A stretch of DNA of 64,000 bases, taken from CAZUWH01 sp964624075 (GTDB lineage: Bacteria > Pseudomonadota > Alphaproteobacteria > Rhodospirillales > Rhodospirillaceae). Position numbers and translations under genes: made by a program. The stretch spans positions 203,605 through 267,604 of the forward strand of contig CAZUWH010000001.1 in the NCBI GenBank assembly GCA_964624075.1. Reading direction: 5' to 3'. The notes beneath the pieces are model-generated. The model saw only the letters and a program-made list of their open reading frames with translations, was not told the origin of the DNA and searched no databases. This document shows positions 55,686 through 64,000 of this stretch, piece by piece; the stretch's first letter is position 1; every line of letters begins with the position of its first letter.

Positions 55686-56133
55686 CTACCATCGCATGAA
55701 ACCCTCCGGCGTATCCACATCGATCAAACACACCACCCTCGCTCACCCTCACCGGCTGGAAGCCAAGCCGCTGTAACAGCATGCCCGCACCCCTGCCCCC
55801 GTTGCTGGCAGCGCCGCCATGCCGCAGCGCAAGGAGGCCGCCATGTCCTCGTCGTGGTCAGGACATGGAGAACCACACTGACCGTCAAGCCCGCCACAGC
55901 AGCAGCGACCGCTTCCACGTCGGGACCGACGACCACCTGCACCGCGGTCGAGCCGCAGAATCGAGCACCTGGGCAACGACATGTGCAATCATCGACCTTC
56001 GCCCCTCCGGACTGTCCAGGGGAAGCAGCAACTTGTTAACGCTCTCCATCCGCCGTCCCCGTCCTGCCGCAAGGACGATGACCCCTACCGTCCCTTTGCT
56101 GGCTGTGATGTTCCTGGTCACGTCCCTAGCCAC
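55686..56133 (-). pseudogene. MobA/MocA-like molybdenum-cofactor nucleotidyltransferase, broken
   Basis: A GTG start at 56133 reads MARDVTRNITASKG then GVIVLAAGRGRRMESVNKLL, where the LAAGxGxRMxxxNKLLLPL motif of NTP transferases is clear. Two shifts later come VQVVVGPDVEAVAAAVAGLT, HPDHDEDMAASLRCGMAALP (a catalytic Asp block), and finally VDTPEGFMRW to a stop at 55686. The middle third is missing. The gene overlaps the HIG1 gene stop by 8 bp. It belongs to the MobA-like/MocA group that transfers CMP or GMP to molybdopterin. Confidence 0.7.
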
Positions 56134-56323
56134 GAATCAGCAGAATGGCCGCTGCCAGCAGCAGCACCGCGATCCCCTGGGTGGCCACGCGCACGTTCAT
56201 CAATTTCAAGCTGTTGCGCTGGTTGATCGCTCCGCCATGCATGAACGTAACGATTCCCGTAGTCAGAACACCAGCCACCACAAGCACAGCCAGGGTCAGA
56301 ATCACCGTTGCCAGAGTCATCAT
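56126..56323 (-). CDS. HIG1-domain / twin-transmembrane protein
   Basis: A 65-residue membrane protein with two helices (LATVILTLAVLVVAGVLTTG and MNVRVATQGIAVLLLAAAIL) separated by MHGGAINQRNSLKL. This matches the hypoxia-induced-gene-1 (HIG1) domain layout, with the conserved GGxxxQRxSxKLM linker. Eukaryotic members help assemble cytochrome oxidase; the bacterial role is unclear. I chose the ATG at 56323, 9 bp after GTGGAG. Its stop overlaps the nucleotidyltransferase pseudogene by 8 bp. Confidence 0.78.
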   Translation of the reverse strand: MMTLATVILTLAVLVVAGVLTTGIVTFMHGGAINQRNSLKLMNVRVATQGIAVLLLAAAILLIRG

Positions 56324-56375
56324 GAGCCGAATCTCCACAGGACTCCTAGAACCCTGGGGATACGCCCGCCTGCCG

Positions 56376-56470
56376 CCCTGTATGGGCTCCGGTTACTCTG
56401 GTCCCGAGTCGTTGGAACGTGGTCAACCTTGGACCAGGGGCTGCATCCCCCACTATCCGACCATACAGGG
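56376..56470. ncRNA. Nested-stem structured element upstream of the HIG1 gene
   Basis: Outer stem CCCTGTATGG (56376-56385) with CCATACAGGG (56461-56470). Inside it are CTGGTCC/GGACCAG (56398-56404 and 56431-56437), with GTTG/CAAC in its loop (56411-56414, 56424-56427), and GGG/CCC (56438-56440, 56447-56449). The strand is not certain; as RNA it would fall in the leader of the minus-strand HIG1 gene, ending about 50 nt before its start. I do not recognise a known riboswitch class. Confidence 0.45.
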
Positions 56471-56844
56471 ACGCTCCTTCTCTTCCCATATCTTTTTTAC
56501 ACGAGACGATCGGAGAAAGGGGCAGGAAACACCTGGGAAGCATGGAACACAATGGATGTTGGACCTTTCCCCTGTGACCGTCCCGATCAAGATCCTCAGG
56601 GGGCGGGAACCTGGACCAGATTCTGTGCCGCGTCGAGAAGAAAGGGGGCGGATTTCAATCCGATTACCCCGTATCCTGGCCGATCGGTCTGATTCGAACG
56701 TCCTGCCACCGTCGGTTCGGTATCGAATCTGGGCCTTCCTTTCACGCCCGATCTGCGTTTAACTGCATGGCCTGTGGCTATAAAAGGAAACACTTCCCCT
56801 GCAGGAAGTCCGGGGAAGTGGGTAAGTATGACAGCAGAGGCTCC

Positions 56845-59439
56845 ATGATGCCGTGTGCCAGCCTGTCGCAAGATGTCACATTCCGACTCCAGTATCCTGT
56901 GATACGGACGGTTTTCGACGAGATGATGTTGCCCGATGGCGGTTTCCGCACGCATTGGGCGGGATTCCTGGCCGACCTGTTAGCCTTGCCGGACGGCGAG
57001 CTGAAAACTCGGCGCGAGAAGGGATGGCGGCTCATCCGCGACAATGGTGTCACCTACAATGTCTATGGCGACAAGGCGGGCATCGACAGACCATGGGAAC
57101 TGGACCCAATCCCTTTCCTGATCTCTGCCAACGAGTGGCGTGGGATCGAGGAGGCCTTGATCCAGCGCGCCACCTTGCTGAACCTGATCCTGCGCGACCT
57201 GTACGGCCCCCAGAGATTGCTGAAAGAGGGGTATCTGCCGCCGACCGTGGTCTTCGACCATCCCGATTTCTGGCGTCCTCTGCGTGGCGCGCCTGTGTTG
57301 CGCGATACGCCTCTTGCCCTTTATGCTGCTGATCTGGCCCGCTCGCCTGATGGCCGCTGGTGGGTGATTGGGGACCGTACGGCAGCCCCTTCGGGAGCCG
57401 GTTACGCGCTTGAAAACCGCATCATCACCGCACGCATCCACCCTGACATCTACAAGCATATGCAGGTGGAACGGCTAGCGCCCTTCTTCCTGAAAGTGCG
57501 TGAGACTCTCTTGCATCTCTCGCCCCGCCAGGGCGACATGCCACGCATTGTGCTCTATACGCCTGGTCCCTATAACGAAACCTACTTCGAGCATGCCTAT
57601 CTGGCGCGCTATCTGGGTATTACCCTGGTCGAAGGCGAAGATCTAACTGCCCGCGGCGATCGTGTCTACCTGAAAACGTTGGATGGCCTGCGCCAGGTCG
57701 ATGTCATCATCCGCCGTACCGACGACGGCTATTGCGATCCCCTGGAGCTGCGCAGCGACTCTTCGCTTGGCATCGCCGGGCTGGTGCAGGCGGTGCATGC
57801 CGGGACTGTCAGTGTTGCCAACAGCCTGGGGGCATCAGTCCTGGAAAGTGCGGCCCTGCTCGCCTTTCTGCCCAGTCTGTGCCGCATCGTTCTTGAGGAG
57901 GAGCTGAAAATGCCATCGGTGGCCACCTGGTGGTGCGGTCAGGCCGCGGAATTAGACTACGTGCTGGGCAATCTGAACCATCTATGCGTGCGTTCCCTGG
58001 TGCCCTCGCTGGCCAAGCCCCTGTGTGGTCGCGACCTGTCCCGTGTCGAACAGGCGGAACTGGTCACCTGCATTCGGGCCCGGCCCTACAATTATGTGGC
58101 CCAGGAAATGGTCAGTCTCTCCACGGCGCCGGTGTGGAACAACGACCGGCTTGAACCGCGTCCAGTCGTTACCCGGGCTCACCTCGCAGCCTATGGCGGC
58201 AGTTACACGGTCATGCCAGGGGGACTGACCCGGGTGGCCTCGGCCGACGGTCTGTCCACCGTCTCCATGCAGCATGGAGGCACCAGCAAGGATACCTGGG
58301 TCTTGTCCGAGAAACCGGTTGAGCCCATCACCTTGCTGCGGCCTGCTGGCTTGCCGAGCAAACCGGTCCGTGGTTCGCGGGATCTATCCTCGCGGGTGGC
58401 CGACAACATGTTCTGGATGGGTCGCTATCTGGAGCGGAGCGAACTGACCACCCGCATCCTGCGCGCCGTGCTCACCCGTCAGTTGGAAGGAGCCGGCTTG
58501 GGGCAGGAGGAGGAACTGGCAGTCATGCTTGGCCTTCTTGCCATGCTTGGCCACCATCCCCCGCCAGGGAATCCGGCCCCGGAGGCAGCGGTCCTGCCCC
58601 GCACGATGCCTCGTTCGTCGGCCATGCCGTCCCAGGAAATCCTGATGCGGCAAGTGCTGCAGGTCAATTTTGATCTAGACCATCCAGTTGGCCTGTGTAG
58701 CACCATCCACCATTTACAGAGAGTGGCAACAGTTGTACGCGATCGCCTTTCGCTCGATACGTGGCGCGCCATCCGCCGGTTGGCAGAAGCGATCTGCTGT
58801 GAAGAACAGGGAGGGATTCCCCCGACAGAGGGCGACCTGGAGGAAATCTTCCTGCGTCTGAACGAGGTCATCCAGATGACGGAGGCCTTGAGCGGGCTGG
58901 TGATGGAAAACATGACCCGCGGTCCATCGTGGCGGTTTCTCGATGCCGGCCGCCGTCTGGAGCGGGCCCTGCATCTTCTCGATCTGCTGGCCGGAACGGT
59001 CAACGCCGACACAACGGAAGACAGTCCGGCCCTCGACGTGGCCCTTGGCATTTCGGACAGCATGATGACCTACCGGGCCCGCTACCTGGCGCCGCCGGCC
59101 CTGGTGCCAGTGGCAGACCTGCTTTTGTGCGACGAGAGCAATCCCCGTTCGCTGGTTTTTCAGCTTGCTGCCCTGCAAGAGCACATGGATGCCATCAGCG
59201 CCGACCATACGTCAGGCACTTTCACGGCCGAGCAGAAGTCTGTCATCGCCATGCTCGCAACCGTGCGAACCCTGGATCTGGAACCGCTGTCCCCTGTGGC
59301 AGCCGTCCCGCTCATCGGCAGCCTGTGCCGGGAGTTGCGACGGCAGTTGCAAATGTTGTCGGAAATCCTGAGCCATCAGTATTTCACGCATGCAGTGGAG
59401 ACCTTTCCCCTGTTGACACAACCACGCGAGTTCTCATGA
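56845..59439 (+). CDS. Circularly permuted ATP-grasp type 2 fused to alpha-E domain
   Basis: A large cytosolic protein (864 residues) joining two families usually seen side by side. Residues ~60-490 are the COG2308 circularly permuted ATP-grasp domain (RDNGVTYNVYGDKAGIDRPW, IEEALIQRATLLNLILRDLY, YAADLARSPDGRWWVIGDRT, IVLYTPGPYNETYFEHAYLA). Residues ~545-860 are the COG2307 alpha-E domain (SSRVADNMFWMGRYLERSEL, then QMTEALSGLVMENMTRGPSW). ATP-grasp enzymes ligate carboxylates to amines, so an amide/peptide ligase role is implied; the substrate is unknown. ATGs at 56845/56848 follow an AGCAGAGG purine box. The stop overlaps the next start by 4 bp. Confidence 0.92.
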   Translation: MMPCASLSQDVTFRLQYPVIRTVFDEMMLPDGGFRTHWAGFLADLLALPDGELKTRREKGWRLIRDNGVTYNVYGDKAGIDRPWELDPIPFLISANEWRGIEEALIQRATLLNLILRDLYGPQRLLKEGYLPPTVVFDHPDFWRPLRGAPVLRDTPLALYAADLARSPDGRWWVIGDRTAAPSGAGYALENRIITARIHPDIYKHMQVERLAPFFLKVRETLLHLSPRQGDMPRIVLYTPGPYNETYFEHAYLARYLGITLVEGEDLTARGDRVYLKTLDGLRQVDVIIRRTDDGYCDPLELRSDSSLGIAGLVQAVHAGTVSVANSLGASVLESAALLAFLPSLCRIVLEEELKMPSVATWWCGQAAELDYVLGNLNHLCVRSLVPSLAKPLCGRDLSRVEQAELVTCIRARPYNYVAQEMVSLSTAPVWNNDRLEPRPVVTRAHLAAYGGSYTVMPGGLTRVASADGLSTVSMQHGGTSKDTWVLSEKPVEPITLLRPAGLPSKPVRGSRDLSSRVADNMFWMGRYLERSELTTRILRAVLTRQLEGAGLGQEEELAVMLGLLAMLGHHPPPGNPAPEAAVLPRTMPRSSAMPSQEILMRQVLQVNFDLDHPVGLCSTIHHLQRVATVVRDRLSLDTWRAIRRLAEAICCEEQGGIPPTEGDLEEIFLRLNEVIQMTEALSGLVMENMTRGPSWRFLDAGRRLERALHLLDLLAGTVNADTTEDSPALDVALGISDSMMTYRARYLAPPALVPVADLLLCDESNPRSLVFQLAALQEHMDAISADHTSGTFTAEQKSVIAMLATVRTLDLEPLSPVAAVPLIGSLCRELRRQLQMLSEILSHQYFTHAVETFPLLTQPREFS

Positions 59440-60347
59440 CTCTCGCCGCGACCTATCGCAGCCGTCACCTCACTGTCTATGACTATGCCTTGCCGGTAAC
59501 CGTCTCCCATCATGCCGCTCATCTGATGCCCCGCATCCTGCCAGCACAGGTCATCCATGACAGCAGCGTGCGGGTTAGGCCGGAACCGGTCTATCGTTCC
59601 ACACGCGCCGACTACTTCGGCAACCATGTCTTTTTTTTCACGCTCGAAGAAATACATCGCTCGTTGACGGTGGAATCCTCAAGCGTGGTGACGGTCTGGG
59701 CCCCCGTGCTCCCTCCGGCCGACACCACTCCGCCATGGGAATCGGTACGGGATCGTCTCGCCCACAATCTGGCGCCCGATAGTCTCGATGCCTGTCAGTA
59801 TGTGTTCGATTCCCCTTTCGTCGTGACCAGCCTGATGATCGAGGACTATGCCCGGCCATCGTTTCCGCCCGGTTGTCCCGTTCTTACTGCTGCAATCGAT
59901 CTGATGCACCGCATCCATCGCGATTTTACCTATGACCCCATGGCAACCACCCTGGCCACGCCGCTCGCCGAAGTCCTCAAGCATCGGCGTGGAGTGTGCC
60001 AGGATTTCGCTCATTTGCAAATCGCCTGCTGCCGGGTCCTGGGTCTGGGCGCACGCTATGTGTCGGGCTATCTGCACACCCGCCATGCCTCCCCTGACGC
60101 ACCAGACGGTGTGCCAGCACGGCTGATTGGGGCCGATGCCTCCCATGCCTGGCTTGCCATGTATGTGCCAGGGGTGGGCTGGGTGGATCTCGATCCCACC
60201 AATGACACGATTCCCTCTGTTGAACACATCACGATCGCCTGGGGGCGTGACTATGACGACGTGAGCCCCCTGAAAGGTGTCGTGATGGGCGGCGGGGCAC
60301 ACACCCTGCGTGTCGAGGTCAGCGTCATGCCCTGTTCAGAGTCATGA
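59436..60347 (+). CDS. Transglutaminase-family protein
   Basis: A 303-residue protein of the COG1305 transglutaminase-like family. An N-terminal beta domain (residues 1-90: YRSRHLTVYDYALPVTVSHH) is followed by the papain-like core with Cys188 in RRGVCQDFAHLQI, His237 in ASHAWLAMYV and Asp252 in GWVDLDPTND. Such proteins can be peptidases, amidases or cross-linkers. The ATGA overlap with the ATP-grasp/alpha-E gene shows translational coupling; this three-domain set is conserved in many bacteria and has been proposed to make and cleave a peptide tag, which is not experimentally settled. Confidence 0.92.
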   Translation: MTLAATYRSRHLTVYDYALPVTVSHHAAHLMPRILPAQVIHDSSVRVRPEPVYRSTRADYFGNHVFFFTLEEIHRSLTVESSSVVTVWAPVLPPADTTPPWESVRDRLAHNLAPDSLDACQYVFDSPFVVTSLMIEDYARPSFPPGCPVLTAAIDLMHRIHRDFTYDPMATTLATPLAEVLKHRRGVCQDFAHLQIACCRVLGLGARYVSGYLHTRHASPDAPDGVPARLIGADASHAWLAMYVPGVGWVDLDPTNDTIPSVEHITIAWGRDYDDVSPLKGVVMGGGAHTLRVEVSVMPCSES

Positions 60348-60446
60348 TAGTCTCCATGGTCTCTGAACGGGCAGGGGAATCTGAGGCAGGAGAGAGAACA
60401 GGACGGCGAGGGGAGGCAGGCTCTCCTGCAAGTCCGGTTTTGAATA

Positions 60447-60535
60447 TAGGGGGAACCCCAGGTTCAATGCCGTTGCAATAGGCCCATGCCCTGGCATTGT
60501 CTATTGCAACGGCATTGAACCTGGGGTTCCCCCTA
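60447..60535. repeat. Perfect 35-bp inverted repeat between convergent genes
   Basis: 60447-60481 and 60501-60535 are exact reverse complements (TAGGGGGAACCCCAGGTTCA start), separated by 19 bases. The right arm includes the stop codon of the ubiB-like pseudogene (60533-60535). It could be a bidirectional terminator for two convergent transcripts, though no T-tracts flank it, or the trace of an inversion. Confidence 0.9.
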
Positions 60536-61609
60536 CCCTTTGCAATCCCTGTCGAAATCCCGGATCAAGTCGTGAAAGACCTGATGCTAGTTGGTTTCGA
60601 CTTTCAAGCGTATAAAAATCGCCCCCAGTCCAATAGCGGCGCAGTTCGGCCCGGATCTTTTCCACTACTTCCCTGCCTTCCGTGCCGTCCCCCCGTATCT
60701 GGATACGCTGGACCTTGTCCTGCATCAGGGGATGCGTAAACATAACGCGCCCATAGATTCAGCACTGCGATTATGTCCTGGTCCTGGGTCGGATTCTTGA
60801 ACCCCCATGTTTCGTAAGCATGCACGGCGAGCACTGGGTCGTTGTCACGGAGGGCGAAATAGAGGTTGATGACACCCTTGACGAACGAGGGTAGGAACAC
60901 GCGGATGGTGCCTAAATCGTAAAGGTTGATAGAATTGTCCGGCCGGACCGTATAATTGCCAAGGTGTGGGTCACCATGGATCACACCGTAATAATAGAAC
61001 GGCACGTACCAGGGCCGGAACATGTTGCAAGCCACCGCGTTGCGGCGTTCGTCCGGTTTATTCACGATGTCTGTGAGCCGATTGCCGTGGAATGATCGAG
61101 CCGCCGGAAGATGGCGAAAATGACCTTGAGCTGCTGAAGGTCGGCTTCAGCCACCGATTCCATGTCGGGATACTGCAGCTTGCAGGCCAGAACGCGCCTA
61201 TCGGGTTCCACGGTCTGGTGCACTTGGCCAAGAGAGGCTGCCGCCGCGGCTTCGCGTGTAAATGAGCGGAAGCGCTGCGGCCAGTCCGACCCCAGTTCAG
61301 TGGCCATGCGCCGCCGGACGAACGGCCATCCCATCTACGGCGCATTGGCCTGCAACTCGGCCAACTGCCGGGCGTACTCACGCGGCAAGGTATCCGGAAG
61401 GGTGGACATCAACTGTGCCACCTTCATCAGGGGGCCTTTCAATCCGCCCAGGGCCGTCTTCAGTTCGACTGCGGTCGTGGACGGATCCGTCCGTCGAGGC
61501 CCAGATAGCGCGCCCCTGCCAGCCGTGCGGCCAGACCACTCATGGCTGTTCCCACCTGCGCATAACGTCTGACGCGCCCCCGCAGGCTGTTCTGCTCCCG
61601 CTCGTTCAT
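60533..61609 (-). pseudogene. AarF/ABC1/UbiB-family atypical kinase, broken
   Basis: Minus-strand pieces give MNEREQNSLRGRVRRYAQVG and LAARLAGARYLGLDGR, then after a shift TALGGLKGPLMKVAQLMSTL (the KxGQ-like loop reads LMKVAQ), LPDTLPREYARQLAELQ, a TAG after QANAP, then GWPFVRRRMATELG ... LGQVHQTVEPDRRVLACKLQ. A deletion and shift lead to FRPWYVPFYYYGVIHGDPHL with GNYTV (catalytic HGDPHLGN), NSINLYDLGTIRVFLPSF (metal-binding LYDLG) and a last shift to AIFIRLKVETN, a stop, then HQVFHDLIRDFD. It starts with an ATGA overlap with the pepF stop. AarF/UbiB proteins support ubiquinone synthesis or lipid handling; another copy may exist elsewhere. Confidence 0.85.
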
Positions 61610-63423
61610 GCCCTCGCAACCCGTTGTGAGCACACTCCCTGCATCGGCATCTGTTCAAGCGCGTCAATCAGGTCGGCAATGACCGCAAGGCCGTGTTGCC
61701 AGAAGGCCGGATCGGAGGCATCCAGCCCGAACGGTGCCAGCAGCGCTTTGTGTCGCATGGTTCCCCCCGCCTGCAGCATGGCGATATACTTGTCCGGGAA
61801 GCCGGCCATTCCATCCTTGTACACGGCATAGAGTGTGTTCACCAGACAATCACCAAAGGCATAGGCATAGACATAGAACGGCATCTCAACGAAATGAGAG
61901 ATGTAGGCCCAGTATATTGCATAACCATCATCGAAATGAAAGGCTGGCCCCAGGCTTTCATTCTGTATCTGCATCCACAGGCGGCCGATGTCCTCAACCG
62001 ACAGCTCCCCATTGCGCCGTCCTTCGTGCAATAGACATTCGAACGTGTGAAAGGCAGTCTGGCGCACGACGGTGCTCAGCATGCTCTCGACCTTGATGGC
62101 CAGCAGACGCCAGCGTTGCAGGGGGTCGGTTTCCACAGACAGCAGGGCGTGGAAGGTCAGCATTTCGCCGAATACAGACGCTGTCTCGGCCAGGGTCGTT
62201 GGTGTCGTGGTCAGCAGGTACCCTTGTTCAGCCGCCAGAATCTGGTGGATCCCGTGGCCCAGTTCATGGGCGAGCGTCATCATATCCTGCGTCTTGCCCA
62301 TGTAATTGAGCAGGAGATAAGGATGAACCGGTGGCACCGTGGCATGGGCGAAGGCGCCGGATGTCTTGCCGGGCCGTGGTTGCGCATCAATCCAGGGATG
62401 ATCGAAAAAGCGTCGCCCGATCAGAGCGAGCGTAGGCGAGAAGGCGTGGTATGCCTGCAACACGATGGTCTGGGCCTCGGGCCATGCGTAGCTGCGCTCG
62501 GAAAATTGTGGCAAGGGGGCATTGCGATCCCAGTATTCCAGCCGTTCAAGCCCCAGCCAGCGTGCCTTCAGGGCATAGTAGCGGTGCGCCAGCTGCGGAT
62601 AGGCCTCCCGCACGGTGGTGACGAGAGCCTCCACCACCTTGTCCTCGACCTGGTTGGCGAGATTGCGGGCCGCAAGAGGATGCGGATATTTCCGCCAGCG
62701 GTCGTCGATCTCCTTGTCCTTGATCAGGGTGTTGAGAATGCGGGCAAAAACATGCGCCCTCTCGCCAAGCCCCTTACTGATGGCCCCGGCGGCGGCGTGC
62801 CGGACGTCACGGTCGGAATCGCACAGGAGATTTAAGCTCTCCGTCAAGGTCATGGTGCGTTCTCCGACAGGAAAGCGCAGGGTGGCCAGAGTCTCCTCGA
62901 ATAGTCGCATCCAGGCCGTATTGCCCACAACGTGGCGTTCGTGCAGGGCCCGTTCCACGTCATCGGCAAGTTGATGGACCCGGAAGGACCGCAGATCCTC
63001 CAGCCACGGCCTGTAACGAGTCGGCGTCGCCAGTTTGGCTTCCAGTTCAGTCTCTTCAAGTCGGTTAATTTCGAGCGTGAAGAACAGGATTTCACTTGAT
63101 GCGAGCGTGACACGTTCCTGCATGGCCTGGAAAAAGCGACTGCTGGCCGAACTGGTGACATTCGTTGCGTGGTCGAGCTGGGCATAACTCAGGATGCGGC
63201 TCATGATCTCGTGCAAGCGTTCATATTCAGCAATGGCTTGTGCGAATTCATCTCCTGCCAGCAGCGCCACCCGATCACGATAGCAAAGAGCGAATGCCCT
63301 GACGCCCGTTTCGATTTCCGCCAGATCCTGGTGCAGCGTGGCAGAATCGCGACCCGGATAGAGATCGGCAAGATTCCAACGGGGTGGATCGGTCTCTGGC
63401 CGGGAAACGTCAATATTTGTCAT
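61606..63423 (-). CDS. pepF: Oligoendopeptidase F (M3B)
   Basis: A cytosolic zinc endopeptidase for short peptides (605 residues). The metal site is HELGHGIHQ in MMTLAHELGHGIHQI, with the downstream Glu in LAETASVFGE. The N-terminal helical domain begins MTNIDVSRPETDPPRWNLAD, then LYPG, and the C-terminus has FHFDDGYAIYWAYISHFVEM. Members degrade peptides after proteolysis; a role in antimicrobial or pheromone peptide turnover is possible. Its stop overlaps the ubiB-like pseudogene start. Confidence 0.94.
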   Translation of the reverse strand: MTNIDVSRPETDPPRWNLADLYPGRDSATLHQDLAEIETGVRAFALCYRDRVALLAGDEFAQAIAEYERLHEIMSRILSYAQLDHATNVTSSASSRFFQAMQERVTLASSEILFFTLEINRLEETELEAKLATPTRYRPWLEDLRSFRVHQLADDVERALHERHVVGNTAWMRLFEETLATLRFPVGERTMTLTESLNLLCDSDRDVRHAAAGAISKGLGERAHVFARILNTLIKDKEIDDRWRKYPHPLAARNLANQVEDKVVEALVTTVREAYPQLAHRYYALKARWLGLERLEYWDRNAPLPQFSERSYAWPEAQTIVLQAYHAFSPTLALIGRRFFDHPWIDAQPRPGKTSGAFAHATVPPVHPYLLLNYMGKTQDMMTLAHELGHGIHQILAAEQGYLLTTTPTTLAETASVFGEMLTFHALLSVETDPLQRWRLLAIKVESMLSTVVRQTAFHTFECLLHEGRRNGELSVEDIGRLWMQIQNESLGPAFHFDDGYAIYWAYISHFVEMPFYVYAYAFGDCLVNTLYAVYKDGMAGFPDKYIAMLQAGGTMRHKALLAPFGLDASDPAFWQHGLAVIADLIDALEQMPMQGVCSQRVARA

Positions 63424-63469
63424 TCTCCTCCTCCATGCATTCCGCAGGACAATGCGGGTGTGCCCTGTT

Positions 63470-64000
63470 TTATTTCTGCCCGCAAGCGTCGGGCAGGCTG
63501 TGTCCGCGACCCTCGGCTCGCTCCGCCTCGCGGGGCCGCGATGGCCCAGTCTTTAACACCTTCTCGCCTCCAGACGGAGGGATATCCTCCTTCATCTGCT
63601 CCCCCCCGGCCGCCTTCGGCATCGGGCGTGAAATATTTTTGGGGCTGATATAGGACAAGGGGGCAGGGCGGAAACAGGACAGGCGGTATTTGTAGTGGAC
63701 GCAAGAACAAGAGATTGAAGCGGGGTGCTCAGCGATTCCCATTATGGGAGTGATACTGATTAGCAGCAGAGGCCTCCCTGTACTACCCTTCCCCTGGACG
63801 GAACACACACCCCTCGGATCGATATCGTACTGATCCACTAAGTCTATCATGTCATCGTGGTATGTCCACGCATCGATCAAAACCTGATCCTGATTGGAAT
63901 AGCATGCCTGCCCGCTCGTATCCTCGGACAGGGCATCGAGAAATTCCCGGATCGTCGGTCGTTCGCCATGGCCCAGATACCCCGTCTCCCATGCGGCAAG
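63470..64000 (-). CDS. Partial unknown protein running off the right edge
   Basis: The frame is open from base 64000 down to a stop at 63470, so the N-terminus is outside. The visible residues start AAWETGYLGHGERPTIREFL and include EDTSGQACYSNQDQVLIDAW and TYHDDMIDLVDQYDIDPRGV, an acidic stretch I do not recognise. From about 63780 on, the frame passes through a repeat family A copy and then low-complexity sequence (SPKNISRPMPKAAGG), so the real end may be upstream. Confidence 0.4.
   Translation of the reverse strand, partial: LAAWETGYLGHGERPTIREFLDALSEDTSGQACYSNQDQVLIDAWTYHDDMIDLVDQYDIDPRGVCSVQGKGSTGRPLLLISITPIMGIAEHPASISCSCVHYKYRLSCFRPAPLSYISPKNISRPMPKAAGGEQMKEDIPPSGGEKVLKTGPSRPREAERAEGRGHSLPDACGQK
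63726..63780 (-). repeat. Palindromic repeat family A, copy 3
   Basis: On the minus strand this reads GAGGCCTCTGCTGCTAATCA then GTATCACTCCCATAATGGGA and ATCGCTGAGC, matching copies 1 and 2. In the minus-strand frame it translates as RPLLLISITPIMGIA. Confidence 0.75.

Overview
The window is high-GC DNA from an alphaproteobacterium. The evidence is a CtrA-type cell-cycle response regulator, gcvPA/gcvPB as two separate genes, a CitMHS_2-type antiporter, MocA/MobA-like and SYLF genes, and the order rpsF-rpsR-rplI next to fabD-fabG-acpP-fabF-mltG. Gene families and synteny look most like Rhodospirillales; genus and species cannot be fixed from this sequence. Gram-negative envelope genes (lptG, a GT39 lipid-linked sugar transferase, CHAP and TolC-type lipoproteins) fit. 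No transposase, phage gene, CRISPR array or rRNA operon was found.

Layout. 1-9.5 kb is an intact housekeeping stretch: lptG (cut by the window edge), a GT39 transferase, proA, an antiporter, a PpiC chaperone, argJ, recX and an ArsC-like protein. 9.5-12 kb holds a wrecked histidine kinase, a remnant of the flagellar P-ring gene flgI, and a CHAP lipoprotein. 12.4-22.3 kb holds cimA-trmFO, a dead chemoreceptor, trxA with a polyglutamate tail, and the glycine-cleavage set gcvT-gcvH-gcvPA-gcvPB. 22.5-32.5 kb is a graveyard: a second dead chemoreceptor, a solute-binding protein fragment, an Rpn-type nuclease, a GntR regulator, an MFS permease, a TolC/HlyD pair, a GT2 glycosyltransferase and comEC, all with frameshifts or stops. 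32.7-34 kb has tRNA-Leu(CAA) and an intact, unrecognised protein with 35-residue tandem repeats. 34-46 kb has a broken mltG, the fatty-acid cluster, the S6-S18-L9 operon, nth, rpmJ, ndk, yjbQ, an M23 peptidase and purC. 46-64 kb has ctrA, an M32 carboxypeptidase, cobO-SYLF-cobQ, an Atm1-like ABC exporter, an unknown membrane protein, a decayed nucleotidyltransferase beside a HIG1-domain protein, an ATP-grasp/alpha-E plus transglutaminase operon, and a dead ubiB-like gene behind pepF.

How it fits together. Biosynthesis and information processing (proline, arginine, isoleucine precursor, purine, fatty acid, cobalamin, one-carbon metabolism, ribosomal proteins) are intact. Motility, chemotaxis, sensing, efflux, competence and some envelope functions are decaying. 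That pattern suggests recent genome erosion after a change of lifestyle, possibly to host association; this is inference. Homopolymer tracts sit at some lesions, so part of the frameshifting could be sequencing error, but many lesions are in-frame stops or deletions that homopolymer error does not explain.

Three families of dispersed palindromic repeats recur between and inside these genes. Together with the tandem-repeat protein, a nested stem structure upstream of the HIG1 gene, an orphan terminator and a hairpin just upstream of ctrA, they are the main features that ordinary gene annotation would not explain.
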